In this document: one piece after another, positions 1-6,266 of the stretch | Numbering within the stretch: position 1 is the first letter of the stretch | Layout of the letters: every line of letters starts with the position of its first letter | From: Bacteroidota bacterium | GTDB taxonomy: Bacteria; Bacteroidota; Ignavibacteria; Ignavibacteriales; Ignavibacteriaceae | Direction of reading: 5' to 3' | Length of the DNA: 6,598 bases | Assembly: GCA_021796135.1 (NCBI GenBank) | Contig: JAJYOQ010000232.1 | Span: 1-6,598, forward strand | Program-made: the position numbers and the translations under genes | The notes under the pieces: generated by a model | What the model saw: the letters and a program-made list of their open reading frames with translations, nothing else | Told to the model about the DNA's origin: nothing | The model's database searches: none

Positions 1-24
1 AGCACATAAAAGAAGTTATTATTG

Positions 25-882
25 ATGGAAGCTGATTTGAAGAACTTCTTTGGGAGTTTAGACCATGGATGGATACTCAAGTTTGTTGAACATAGAGTCG
101 GAGACCCAAGGATAATAAGCCTCATCAGAAGATGGCTTAAAGCAGGTGTAATGGAAAACGGAAAACTTCAGGAAAGCGAAGCAGGAACACCACAGGGTGG
201 TTCCATAAGTGTTCTCTTAAGTAATATATACTTACATTATGTATTGGATTTATGGTTTGAGAAAGCCATAAAACCAAGACTAAAAGGAGAATGCTATCTT
301 ATCCGCTACATCGATGATTTTATAGTATGCTTCCAATATAGAGAAGATGCAATAAGATTTCGGGAAGTATTGGACAAGAGGCTTGCAAAGTTTTCATTGC
401 AAATAGAACCGGAAAAGACAAGACTTGTAGAGTTCGGAAGATTTACATTCAAGCATGCAAAAGAGAAAGGCAGAAAAATGGAAACTATATATTTTCTAGG
501 CTTTACACACTATTGCACGAGAAACCGCAAAGGTAATTTCATGGTAGGAAGGAAAACCGAAAGGAGCAGATTAAGAAGAAGCATAATAGAGCTTACAGAA
601 AAGATGAAAGAAATAAGACATTGGACAATAAAGGAACAGTCAGCAAAGATAAACGAAATGCTCAGAGGTCATTACAACTATTATGGAATGGGTGGAAATC
701 TTGGTTCATTACAGAAAGTATACTATAAGGCTGAAAAGTACTGGTGGAAACTGCTATGTAGTCGAAGCTGGAAAGGTTATATCCCCTGGGATAAGTACAA
801 TGTACTAAAGAAAGAATATCCGCTATTGCGTCCAAAGGTTCATATTCCATATGGGAAGATGCAATCATACGCAATGCTGTGA
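25..882 (+). CDS. ltrA: Group II intron reverse transcriptase/maturase, 5'-incomplete, probably frameshifted
   Basis: Intron-encoded protein that helps the intron RNA fold and splice, and copies it into DNA during homing. Counting from the ATG at 25, residues 1-8 (MEADLKNF) are RT motif A with catalytic D4. GTPQGGSIS (54-62) is the next RT block, and YIDD (95-98) is motif C with D97 and D98. FLGFTHY follows, and then the maturase/thumb domain X with RGHYNYYG (214-221). It ends at 285 with no HNH endonuclease domain, the usual end for this endonuclease-less subgroup. Full-length relatives have well over 100 more residues before motif A (RT0-RT2). Here an in-frame TAA at 7-9 cuts off that region, while another frame reads HIKEVII up to position 23, so a +1 shift just before the ATG is likely. 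No ribosome binding site precedes 25, so this ATG is probably internal. The gene is either inactive or carries a sequencing error. Confidence 0.85.
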   Translation: MEADLKNFFGSLDHGWILKFVEHRVGDPRIISLIRRWLKAGVMENGKLQESEAGTPQGGSISVLLSNIYLHYVLDLWFEKAIKPRLKGECYLIRYIDDFIVCFQYREDAIRFREVLDKRLAKFSLQIEPEKTRLVEFGRFTFKHAKEKGRKMETIYFLGFTHYCTRNRKGNFMVGRKTERSRLRRSIIELTEKMKEIRHWTIKEQSAKINEMLRGHYNYYGMGGNLGSLQKVYYKAEKYWWKLLCSRSWKGYIPWDKYNVLKKEYPLLRPKVHIPYGKMQSYAML

Positions 883-895
883 ATCAATCTCTGAA

Positions 896-972
896 GAGCC
901 AGGTGCGGGAAATCCGCACGCCTGGTTCCGTGGGAGTCTGGGTTGCGAATTGCACAACCCTTCTACCCGGAT
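896..972 (+). ncRNA. Group II intron domains V and VI with 3' splice end
   Basis: Domain V is 896-928. The lower stem pairs GAGCCAGG (896-903) with CCTGGTTC (921-928), with one G-T wobble. The upper stem pairs TGCGG (904-908) with CCGCA (914-918), around a GAAA-type loop. The two-base bulge CG (919-920) is the catalytic bulge, and AGC at 897-899 is the catalytic triad. Domain VI follows: GGGTTG (939-944) pairs with CAACCC (955-960), and an outer GGG near 932 pairs with CCC (966-968). A965 is left bulged as the lariat branch point. The last intron base is probably T972. The RNA fold is read directly from pairing; the exact splice site is inferred from the 7-nt branch-to-end distance. Confidence 0.85.
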
Positions 973-1025
973 TCAAGGGAAACAGAGCTTCAAAGCTACT
1001 GCGCCCTTGTCCTACTCTACGAGCG

Positions 1026-1040
1026 CCAAGCGAAGCTTGG
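1026..1040. repeat. Perfect hairpin CCAAGC-GAA-GCTTGG
   Basis: A 6-bp perfect inverted repeat (1026-1031 with 1035-1040) closes a GAA loop. No T-run follows, so it is a poor intrinsic terminator. It may be part of the exon flank of the upstream intron, or a peripheral stem of the structured block that begins 15 bases later. Confidence 0.5.
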
Positions 1041-1054
1041 ACTATTCTAATTGG

Positions 1055-1140
1055 GTGAGGTAAGGATTTGCGAACTTACCAAGTTCCAATCGTGGTAAAA
1101 CTCTCACATAGTGATGACTATGTTATGCAACTGGAAGGTT
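1055..1140 (+). ncRNA. Structured RNA-like block, possibly the 5' end (domain I) of another group II intron
   Basis: The block begins GTGAGG, close to the GUGYG start of group II introns. Three helices can be drawn. GGTAAG (1059-1064) pairs with CTTACC (1075-1080). TTCCA (1084-1088) pairs with TGGAA (1132-1136) and encloses the third helix. That third helix pairs CATAGT (1107-1112) with ACTATG (1117-1122) across a GATG loop. Such dense nested pairing in an otherwise AT-rich spacer is unlikely to be chance. The placement fits a truncated 5' piece of a related intron lying after the first one. No domains II-IV or second ORF follow, because the next gene starts about 115 bases later. The intron identity is inference; the pairing is seen directly. 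Confidence 0.4.
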
Positions 1141-1245
1141 AATCAAATTAAACAATACCTATTTTGCAGAAACTCGAATATTTAGAGTATCTGAAAAATG
1201 AGAAGTCAACAATTCCATATCACAGAAAACAAATCAAAAATTTTT

Positions 1246-1250
1246 GGAGG
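1246..1250 (+). promoter_or_regulatory. Ribosome binding site GGAGG deciding the start at 1255
   Basis: GGAGG lies four bases before ATG 1255. It selects that ATG over the upstream in-frame ATG at 1198, which would add 19 polar residues in front of an obvious signal peptide and has no such site. Confidence 0.8.
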
Positions 1251-1254
1251 AAAA

Positions 1255-2544
1255 ATGAAAAAATGTATTTTCCTAATTTTAATAGCCTTTTCATTCTATG
1301 TTTACGGTCAAACATTACCGGACAAATTACCAGACCAGGCGGAACTGGCAGAGTATAGAAGTCATTTTTTAGGTTTAGATTCTTTAATGCAAAATGAGAT
1401 GATCAGAACAGATTCTGTTACCGGGTTACAGTACCTTTGCCCGGCTGATATCTATAAAGGAATTTATGATTGGGATCAGTATTTTCAAGCAATTGTACAA
1501 ATTTATATGGGTTGGCCATCAAAATATATTAAAGATGGTGTGTTAATATTCCTTGATCACGAAAAAGAATCCGGGTTTACTGCCAGAGACGTTCCATCAA
1601 GTAAATGGGAGAGTGTAGAGCAAGCAAAACCATTTCTTGCGCAAATCTGTTATCTGATTTATAAAGCTTATGGGGAAAAAAATTGGATATTGAAAGAGCC
1701 TTACTTTACCAAATTAAAAAAATATATTGATTATTGGCTTAACGAGATGACTATAAAAAAAGACGGATTAAGTGTATGGATGAGTGCGCCTCACACAGGT
1801 ATGGATGATCAAGTTGAGCGTGCCGGTTATTGGGAGGATAGACAGTGCGAAGGTGTTGACTTAAATTGTTATTTAGTTCGTGAAACATTGGCATTCTCTA
1901 GGCTATGCAATCTTGCGGGCAAAGAAAAAATGGCTGAAAAATATGCAAAAATATCAGAGGAAAGAAAACAAGCCATCCGGAAATTACTATGGGATAATAA
2001 AGATGGATTTTTCTATGATAGGAAAGTAGATCCGAATAAACCATTATCTAAAATGGTATGGGAATATTCGCAGCTTAATAATTTATCCGCAAATCAGTAC
2101 AAGATTCCGGTTAAGTCGGTTGAATCTTTCGCAGTGCTTTGGGCAAAAGTTGCAACACCCGAACAAGCAAAAAGAATGATTGTAGAGCATCTGTTTAATC
2201 CTCGAGAATTTTGGACACCATACCCAATCTCAGCATTAGCAAAATCTGAACCATGGTATAGCACTAAAGAGCTTCCGGCTGATATGGGTTGTAACTGGCG
2301 TGCAGCTACCTGGATAAATACTAACTATATGGTCTATCATGGTTTGAAATTTTATGGATATAATATTTTAGCTACTATTGTAGCGCAACGTACGAAGGAA
2401 CTGATCGATAAGTCAGGCAACCGTGAATATTTCAACTCCGAAACTGGGGAAGGTGAGGGAGCGAATACCTATGGATGGACTCTGCTTGGTCATTTCTTTG
2501 CACTCGAAGAAAAACTAACATGGGATATAAATGACATTAAATAA
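1255..2544 (+). CDS. Secreted (alpha/alpha)6-barrel glycoside hydrolase, trehalase/GH63 (MGH1)-like
   Basis: A 429-residue enzyme predicted to hydrolyse an alpha-glycosidic bond outside the cytoplasm. Residues 1-18 form a signal peptide (MKK, a hydrophobic core, then a likely cut after VYG). The mature part looks like a single helical barrel of the GH37/GH63/mannosylglycerate-hydrolase type. YDWDQYF (D72, D74) matches the conserved substrate-pocket WD motif. HTGMDD (D184) matches the position of the general acid. CNWRAATW and YFNSETGEGEG (E396) match the C-terminal block that carries the catalytic base. All blocks are present and nothing seems missing, so it is probably active. The exact substrate cannot be read from sequence: alpha-glucosides, mannosylglycerate-like compounds or glycan side chains are all possible. 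The neighbouring rhamnosidase hints at a rhamnose-containing polymer. It has its own ribosome binding site and is separated from the rhamnosidase gene by an IS relic, so it is probably not in one operon with it now. Confidence 0.75.
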   Translation: MKKCIFLILIAFSFYVYGQTLPDKLPDQAELAEYRSHFLGLDSLMQNEMIRTDSVTGLQYLCPADIYKGIYDWDQYFQAIVQIYMGWPSKYIKDGVLIFLDHEKESGFTARDVPSSKWESVEQAKPFLAQICYLIYKAYGEKNWILKEPYFTKLKKYIDYWLNEMTIKKDGLSVWMSAPHTGMDDQVERAGYWEDRQCEGVDLNCYLVRETLAFSRLCNLAGKEKMAEKYAKISEERKQAIRKLLWDNKDGFFYDRKVDPNKPLSKMVWEYSQLNNLSANQYKIPVKSVESFAVLWAKVATPEQAKRMIVEHLFNPREFWTPYPISALAKSEPWYSTKELPADMGCNWRAATWINTNYMVYHGLKFYGYNILATIVAQRTKELIDKSGNREYFNSETGEGEGANTYGWTLLGHFFALEEKLTWDINDIK

Positions 2545-2575
2545 TGGAGTAACAGAAGCAAGTATAGTTGTATCT

Positions 2576-2874
2576 TCTTATATTCGAAGCAGCTTGTTCC
2601 GTAGATGGATTACCAAAATGGATTAAACAGAACCTTAAAATAAAATCTTTCTATAGTAATTCTTTTAACGCTGTAAAAACACAAGTTTAGATTGCCATTT
2701 CTATTTATGTGTTACTCGCTATCGTGAAGAAAAAATTAAAAATTAAACAATCACTTTCCACTTTTCTGCAGACTGTCAGTGTCACTATTTTTGAGAAAAT
2801 CCCCCGTTATTAGCTTGTTTGACGACTCTTGTTACATAAATAATATTACTCATGATGATAACCAATTAATTTAA
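2576..2874 (+). pseudogene. IS4-family transposase, C-terminal remnant
   Basis: Translated piecewise, this reads like the C-terminal tail of IS4-type transposases. KWIKQNLKIKSFY is followed by NAVKTQV, then IAISIYVLLAIVKKKLKI, then TFLQTVSVTIFEKIP, and finally a tail ending DDNQLI before TAA 2872-2874. Three lesions are visible. A TAG at 2688-2690 stands where the family has Trp (TGG), between QV and IA. One extra base in the C-run at 2801-2805 shifts the frame, and removing it joins EKIP to VISLFDD. A likely frame change also lies near 2590-2600, in the LYKSRWQVE region. The N-terminal and catalytic core regions are absent, so it cannot be functional. Confidence 0.75.
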
Positions 2875-2896
2875 CTTATAACTGGACAGTAGTGAG
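2576..2896 (+). mobile_element. Relic of an IS4-family insertion sequence, right end
   Basis: Only the 3' part of the element remains: the last roughly 100 codons of its transposase in broken form, and the terminal sequence ending ACTGGACAGTAGTGAG at 2896. The same terminus occurs inverted at 6267, with one change in its last 24 bases, and that match fixes the boundary here. The left part of the element is missing, and the border near 2576 is where protein resemblance fades. It follows the stop codon of the glycoside hydrolase by about 30 bases. Confidence 0.75.
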
Positions 2897-2998
2897 ATGA
2901 TTTATTAAAAAATCAACTTTATCTAATTAACTCACTTCACAATGAAAAACCCCGAGTATGAAACTGACATCAAACGCTAAGCACACAAGAGTATTGCC

Positions 2999-3028
2999 TT
3001 TGAGCATGTAGATGAAATTTTAACTTTC
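2999..3028 (+). promoter_or_regulatory. Candidate Bacteroidota-type promoter for the rhamnosidase gene
   Basis: TTTG at 2999-3002 is followed after 18 bases by TAACTTTC at 3021-3028. This is one base off the TAnnTTTG -7 box used by the primary sigma factor of Bacteroidota and relatives. Transcription would start near 3035, giving a leader of about 60 nt. No better candidate is seen in this spacer. Confidence 0.4.
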
Positions 3029-3041
3029 TTGGCGTTTTAAT

Positions 3042-3055
3042 GCACTTTGAAGTGC
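3042..3055. promoter_or_regulatory. Palindrome GCACTTTGAAGTGC, operator-like
   Basis: A 14-base inverted repeat pairs GCACTT (3042-3047) with AAGTGC (3050-3055) around a two-base centre. It lies just after the predicted transcription start and 40 bases before the rhamnosidase ATG. The position suits a repressor site; the regulator is unknown. The two-base loop makes an RNA hairpin less likely than a DNA site. Confidence 0.4.
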
Positions 3056-3085
3056 TAACTTAACTGGAAAATATAAACAGATGAA

Positions 3086-3091
3086 AGGAAG
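3086..3091 (+). promoter_or_regulatory. Ribosome binding site AGGAAG for the rhamnosidase gene
   Basis: AGGAAG ends four bases before ATG 3096, and this ATG opens directly into a signal peptide, which supports the start chosen. Confidence 0.7.
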
Positions 3092-3095
3092 CTAA

Positions 3096-5936
3096 ATGAA
3101 AAAATCAGCAATAATATTAGGGTCATTTTTTTTACTTGCCAGCGGAATTATTTCCGGTAGTAATTTTAAAACTGATCTTACCGCAACCTACCTCCGTTGT
3201 GAATATAAAGTAAATCCTGTTATAGATGTTAAAAATCCCCGGCTTAGTTGGATATTAAACTCTAATTCAAGAGGACAATACCAAACGGCTTATCAAATAA
3301 TTGTAGCATCATCACCTGAGAAACTTGAACCCGGAAAAGCTGATTTATGGAACTCAGAAAAAGTAATAAGTGATAAAACATATCAAATTGAATACAAGGG
3401 AAAACCTTTAACTTCGCGTGGAATTTGTTACTGGAAAGTGCGCAGCTGGGACAAAAGCGGAATTCCCGGCACCTGGAGTAAACCGGCTATCTGGGAAATG
3501 GGTCTACTAAATAAGAACGAATGGAAAGCGGAATGGATAGGACTGGATTTTAATAATCTTGGGAAGGGGAAAGTATATCACTTGCCGCCTGCACCTTATT
3601 TCTGTAAAGAAATTAAACTTAACGGTAGAGTTAAAAAAGCACGCTTGTATGTTACTGCTTTGGGATTGTATGAATTCTATATAAACGGGAAAAGGATAGG
3701 TAACGATTATTTGACTCCCGGATGGACGGACTACAATAAACGAGTATACTATCAGACTTATGATGTTACGAATAATCTCCATGCGGGAAAGAATGCTTTA
3801 GGTTCCATCTTATCTTATGGCTGGTATGCAGGTTATGTTGGATATGCACTGTTAGTTCAAAACCCCAAAGTGAGAGGATTTTACGGTAAAGTCCCAACCC
3901 TTATAGCACAGCTTGAAGTGGAATATGATAATGGAAAAACCGAAAAGTTTGTTACAGATACTTCTTGGAAAGCTAACTACGGACCGATAGTGGAATCGGA
4001 TATTTTAGAAGGCGAAAAATATGACGCACGTAAAGAATTCAATGGTTGGTCGACAGTAGGCTATAATGATGTTGCTTGGAAGAAAGTTGAAGTCTATCCA
4101 AAAGCCGACCGTCAAATTGAATGTTATCCGGGCAACCCAATTCAAGTAACACAAATAATTCATCCCAAATCTATTACACCGCGCGAAAATGGAAAATATA
4201 TATTTGATATGGGGCAGAACTTTGCTGGGGTCGTTACTCTCAAAGTAAAAGGTAATGCAGGTGACACTGTTGTGATTCGTTACGGCGAAATGCTTTATCC
4301 TGACGGGCGCTTAATGACAGAGAACCTTCGCATGGCGAGAGCTACCGATACATATATTCTTAAGGGTGACCCTAATGGTGAGGTGTGGACTCCAGAATTC
4401 ACTTATCACGGTTTCCAATATGTTGAGGTCTGCGGATTAAAAGAGAAACCGGATACGGGTACAATAACCGGGCTGGTGCTTGGTTCGGATACGCCGGTTA
4501 ACGGTTCATTTGAATGTAGCAACACTATGGTTAATAAGCTATACAGCAATATCGTATGGACACAGCGTTCAAACTTTATGGATATTCCAACAGACTGTCC
4601 GCAGCGAGATGAACGACTGGGCTGGACTGGCGATGCTCAAATATATATTAGTTCGGCAGTATACAACAGAGATGTTGCTGCCTTTTTCACTAAATGGCTT
4701 ACAGATTTAAATGATGCTCAATTACCGAATGGGGCGTATCCGGTATTTGCCCCGTTTCCTCACATTCGTGCAATAAACACTTATTCACCCGGCTGGATGG
4801 AAGCCGGAATTATTGTACCATATCAAATATATAAAACCTATGACGATACCCGGGTGATAAAAAAATATTGGTCTCACATGGTAAAGTTTATGAACTTTCT
4901 TGAAAAGAAGAGCAAAGGCAAAAACTTTTTCACCGAGGGTTCATTTAAAGATATTGAACCGAAAGGCGGCTATGGCGATTGGTTGTCAATCGGTAAGAAA
5001 ACACCTCCTGACATGCTTGCAACTATGTACTATGGTTATTGCGCTTCAATGATGTCTGAAATGGCAAAAGCAGCAGGAAATATTGAATCAGCTGATTATT
5101 ATTCTAAGCTTTTCAGTAAGATTAAACACGCTTTTCTTAATCACTATGTTGCTTCAGATGGAAGGTTAAAATGCAACGCAAAAGCTTATGGTTCTGGGGC
5201 GGGTTATGTAGATGGTCAGCTCGGTTTTTCAGGCAATACACAAACCGCTTATGATAACGCAATTTATATGCACATGCTTCCTGATAGTCTTATTGCTAAA
5301 GCCGGGGAATATCTTAATCAATTAATTCTGGATAACAACGGATACCTTACGACCGGTTTTCTTGGTGTGAAAGCTTTATTACCGGCATTATCCATGACCG
5401 GGCATAATGAAACAGCCTATCAACTACTTCTTAATAAAGGTTATCCTTCTTGGGGTTATGAGATTGAAAACGGTGCAACTACAATTTGGGAAAGATGGAA
5501 CAGTTATACAAAAGGGCATGGTTTTATGTCGGCAGGAATGAATTCTTTCAATCACTATTCTTTTGGTTCAGTATGCGAATGGATGTTTAACTATATGGTA
5601 GGTATTAAAACGGACGGGCCAGCTTACAAGCATATTATAATAAAGCCGGAGATTTCAAAAGACAATATTTCTCATGCACAGGCTTGGTTAAATACCATGA
5701 ATGGTAAAATCGTTTCGTCGTGGAAAGTGAAAGGAAATAAATTATTTATGAATATGACAATCCCAGTTAACGCATCATCTGTAATTTACATCCCTGCAAA
5801 AGCTGCTGATTCTGTAAAAGAAGATGGCATTGAAATAAATAAGGTTGAGGGAATAGAGATCGACAAATTCGAGCACGGTTACCTAACGGTAAAAGCCGGT
5901 TCAGGAGTATACAGATTCGAGTCTATATTAAACTAA
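3096..5936 (+). CDS. Secreted alpha-L-rhamnosidase, glycoside hydrolase family 78
   Basis: A 946-residue inverting glycosidase that removes terminal alpha-L-rhamnose from glycans or glycosides. Residues 1-22 form a signal peptide without a lipobox Cys, so a periplasmic or secreted enzyme is expected. The order is that of full GH78 enzymes. An N-terminal Ig-like domain covers about 28-140, and the Bac_rhamnosid_N jelly-roll about 165-335 (ALGLYEFYINGKRIG). A concanavalin-like domain covers about 345-455 (FDMGQNFAGVV), the (alpha/alpha)6 barrel about 462-840, and the C-terminal beta domain about 840-905. DCPQRDERLGWTGD contains E506, the expected general acid, and TTIWERW contains E799, the expected base. 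Length and motifs are complete, with no frameshift. There is no visible type IX secretion tail. It has its own candidate promoter and palindrome, and is followed after 47 bases by a class II aldolase stub, which suggests a former rhamnose operon. Confidence 0.93.
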   Translation: MKKSAIILGSFFLLASGIISGSNFKTDLTATYLRCEYKVNPVIDVKNPRLSWILNSNSRGQYQTAYQIIVASSPEKLEPGKADLWNSEKVISDKTYQIEYKGKPLTSRGICYWKVRSWDKSGIPGTWSKPAIWEMGLLNKNEWKAEWIGLDFNNLGKGKVYHLPPAPYFCKEIKLNGRVKKARLYVTALGLYEFYINGKRIGNDYLTPGWTDYNKRVYYQTYDVTNNLHAGKNALGSILSYGWYAGYVGYALLVQNPKVRGFYGKVPTLIAQLEVEYDNGKTEKFVTDTSWKANYGPIVESDILEGEKYDARKEFNGWSTVGYNDVAWKKVEVYPKADRQIECYPGNPIQVTQIIHPKSITPRENGKYIFDMGQNFAGVVTLKVKGNAGDTVVIRYGEMLYPDGRLMTENLRMARATDTYILKGDPNGEVWTPEFTYHGFQYVEVCGLKEKPDTGTITGLVLGSDTPVNGSFECSNTMVNKLYSNIVWTQRSNFMDIPTDCPQRDERLGWTGDAQIYISSAVYNRDVAAFFTKWLTDLNDAQLPNGAYPVFAPFPHIRAINTYSPGWMEAGIIVPYQIYKTYDDTRVIKKYWSHMVKFMNFLEKKSKGKNFFTEGSFKDIEPKGGYGDWLSIGKKTPPDMLATMYYGYCASMMSEMAKAAGNIESADYYSKLFSKIKHAFLNHYVASDGRLKCNAKAYGSGAGYVDGQLGFSGNTQTAYDNAIYMHMLPDSLIAKAGEYLNQLILDNNGYLTTGFLGVKALLPALSMTGHNETAYQLLLNKGYPSWGYEIENGATTIWERWNSYTKGHGFMSAGMNSFNHYSFGSVCEWMFNYMVGIKTDGPAYKHIIIKPEISKDNISHAQAWLNTMNGKIVSSWKVKGNKLFMNMTIPVNASSVIYIPAKAADSVKEDGIEINKVEGIEIDKFEHGYLTVKAGSGVYRFESILN

Positions 5937-5948
5937 AATAATTGAGAG

Positions 5949-5965
5949 CTTATACTTAGTATAAG
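5949..5965. repeat. Intergenic hairpin CTTATAC-TTA-GTATAAG
   Basis: A perfect 7-bp inverted repeat (5949-5955 with 5959-5965) has a three-base loop and begins 12 bases after the rhamnosidase stop. It is AT-rich and has no following T-run, so it is at best a weak terminator. It could also serve mRNA 3'-end stability or be a protein site. Confidence 0.4.
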
Positions 5966-5983
5966 TCCACTAATAAAACTTAT

Positions 5984-6184
5984 ATGAAATTCAAATTTAT
6001 GCATCCACGCGATGAGATTATTGAGATAATGAATAGAATATATCAAAACGGGATGACTACAACTTCCGGAGCCAATTTATCCATACTTGATAAAGATGGA
6101 TCTATATGGATAACTCCCAAGGGTGTAGATAAAGGGTCGTTAACACCCAAAGAATGCAAGATAATTTTAATGATACAATTATAG
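5984..6184 (+). pseudogene. Class II aldolase/adducin family protein, N-terminal stub
   Basis: The 66-residue frame starts like class II sugar-phosphate aldolases (RhaD/FucA/AraD relatives). MHPRDEIIEIMNRIY is followed by the phosphate-loop region TTTSGANLS (25-33), then IWITPKGVDKGSLTPKE (41-57). Resemblance stops at about residue 57, and an unrelated tail of nine residues runs to TAG 6182-6184. Family members are 200 residues or longer. The zinc-binding His-x-His pair, the further zinc His and the catalytic acid all lie beyond the break, so no activity is possible. The usual GGN or AGN of the phosphate loop is GAN here (A30), another sign of decay. No clear ribosome binding site precedes the ATG. 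In context it was probably the rhamnulose-1-phosphate aldolase of a rhamnose pathway, but the stub alone cannot prove the substrate. Confidence 0.7.
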
Positions 6185-6210
6185 ATTCTGAAGTCTTGAA
6201 CCGGTAGAAG

Positions 6211-6234
6211 ATTTATCATTTCGGAATGATTAAT
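6211..6234. repeat. Hairpin ATCATT-TCGG-AATGAT
   Basis: A 6-bp perfect stem (6215-6220 with 6225-6230) closes a TCGG loop, and ATT/AAT extend it beyond a T-T mismatch. It lies between the aldolase stub and the IS relic. There is no T-run, and its role is unknown. Confidence 0.35.
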
Positions 6235-6266
6235 AAATGTAAGCTCACCTTAAAAATATAAAAAAA

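Larger units (their letters stand above)
1..972 (+). mobile_element. Group II intron, 3' portion (RT/maturase ORF plus domains V and VI)
   Basis: The window opens inside a group II intron, a self-splicing retroelement that moves by reverse transcription. Visible parts in order are the intron-encoded protein from its catalytic core to its C-terminus, a canonical domain V hairpin 13 bases after the ORF, and a domain VI hairpin with a bulged A. The 3' boundary is inferred at about 972: the sequence reads CTACCCGGAT, the candidate branch A is at 965, and the end falls 7 nt later, as is usual. Domain V has the AGC triad (897-899) rather than CGC, which argues against class IIC. The 5' half, with domains I-IV and the protein N-terminus, lies left of the window. 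The upstream exon cannot be seen. Confidence 0.85.
973..1254 (+). other. Non-coding stretch between the intron end and the next gene
   Basis: This stretch of 282 bases carries no convincing gene. Positions 973-1025 should be the 3' exon flank of the intron, and I recognise nothing in it. Then come a strong hairpin (1026-1040) and a structured RNA-like block (1055-1140). An AT-rich leader (1141-1254) ends in a good ribosome binding site. I see no clear Bacteroidota-type promoter here: TTTG at 1163-1166 is followed only by a poor -7 box near 1188. Confidence 0.6.
2897..3095. other. Spacer between the IS relic and the rhamnosidase gene
   Basis: This is 199 AT-rich bases with no ORF of note. From about 2999 onward it carries the probable control region of the rhamnosidase gene: a promoter candidate, a palindrome and a ribosome binding site, listed separately. 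I see nothing recognisable in 2897-2998. Confidence 0.6.

Noticed and set aside
662..874. A 70-residue minus-strand frame
   Set aside because: It lies opposite the maturase domain of the RT gene and shows no protein-like motif.
851..1063. A 70-residue + strand frame crossing the intron 3' end
   Set aside because: It runs through domain V and VI of the intron, so its codons are structural RNA; no ribosome binding site or family resemblance.
1163..1195. TTTG with a possible -7 box near 1188 as promoter of the hydrolase gene
   Set aside because: The -7 box (TATCTGAA) misses the conserved TTTG and the spacing is 21 bases; not better than chance in AT-rich DNA.
1164..1358. A 64-residue frame before and inside the hydrolase start
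   Set aside because: It overlaps the signal peptide region of the real gene in another frame and lacks a ribosome binding site.
3507..3782. A 91-residue minus-strand frame
   Set aside because: It is antisense to the jelly-roll domain of the rhamnosidase and has no supporting features.
4480..4710. A 76-residue + strand frame
   Set aside because: It is a shifted reading of the rhamnosidase catalytic region, whose own frame carries the conserved motifs.
5949..5965. Intrinsic terminator after the rhamnosidase gene
   Set aside because: The stem is AT-rich and no T-run follows, so it is listed only as a hairpin.
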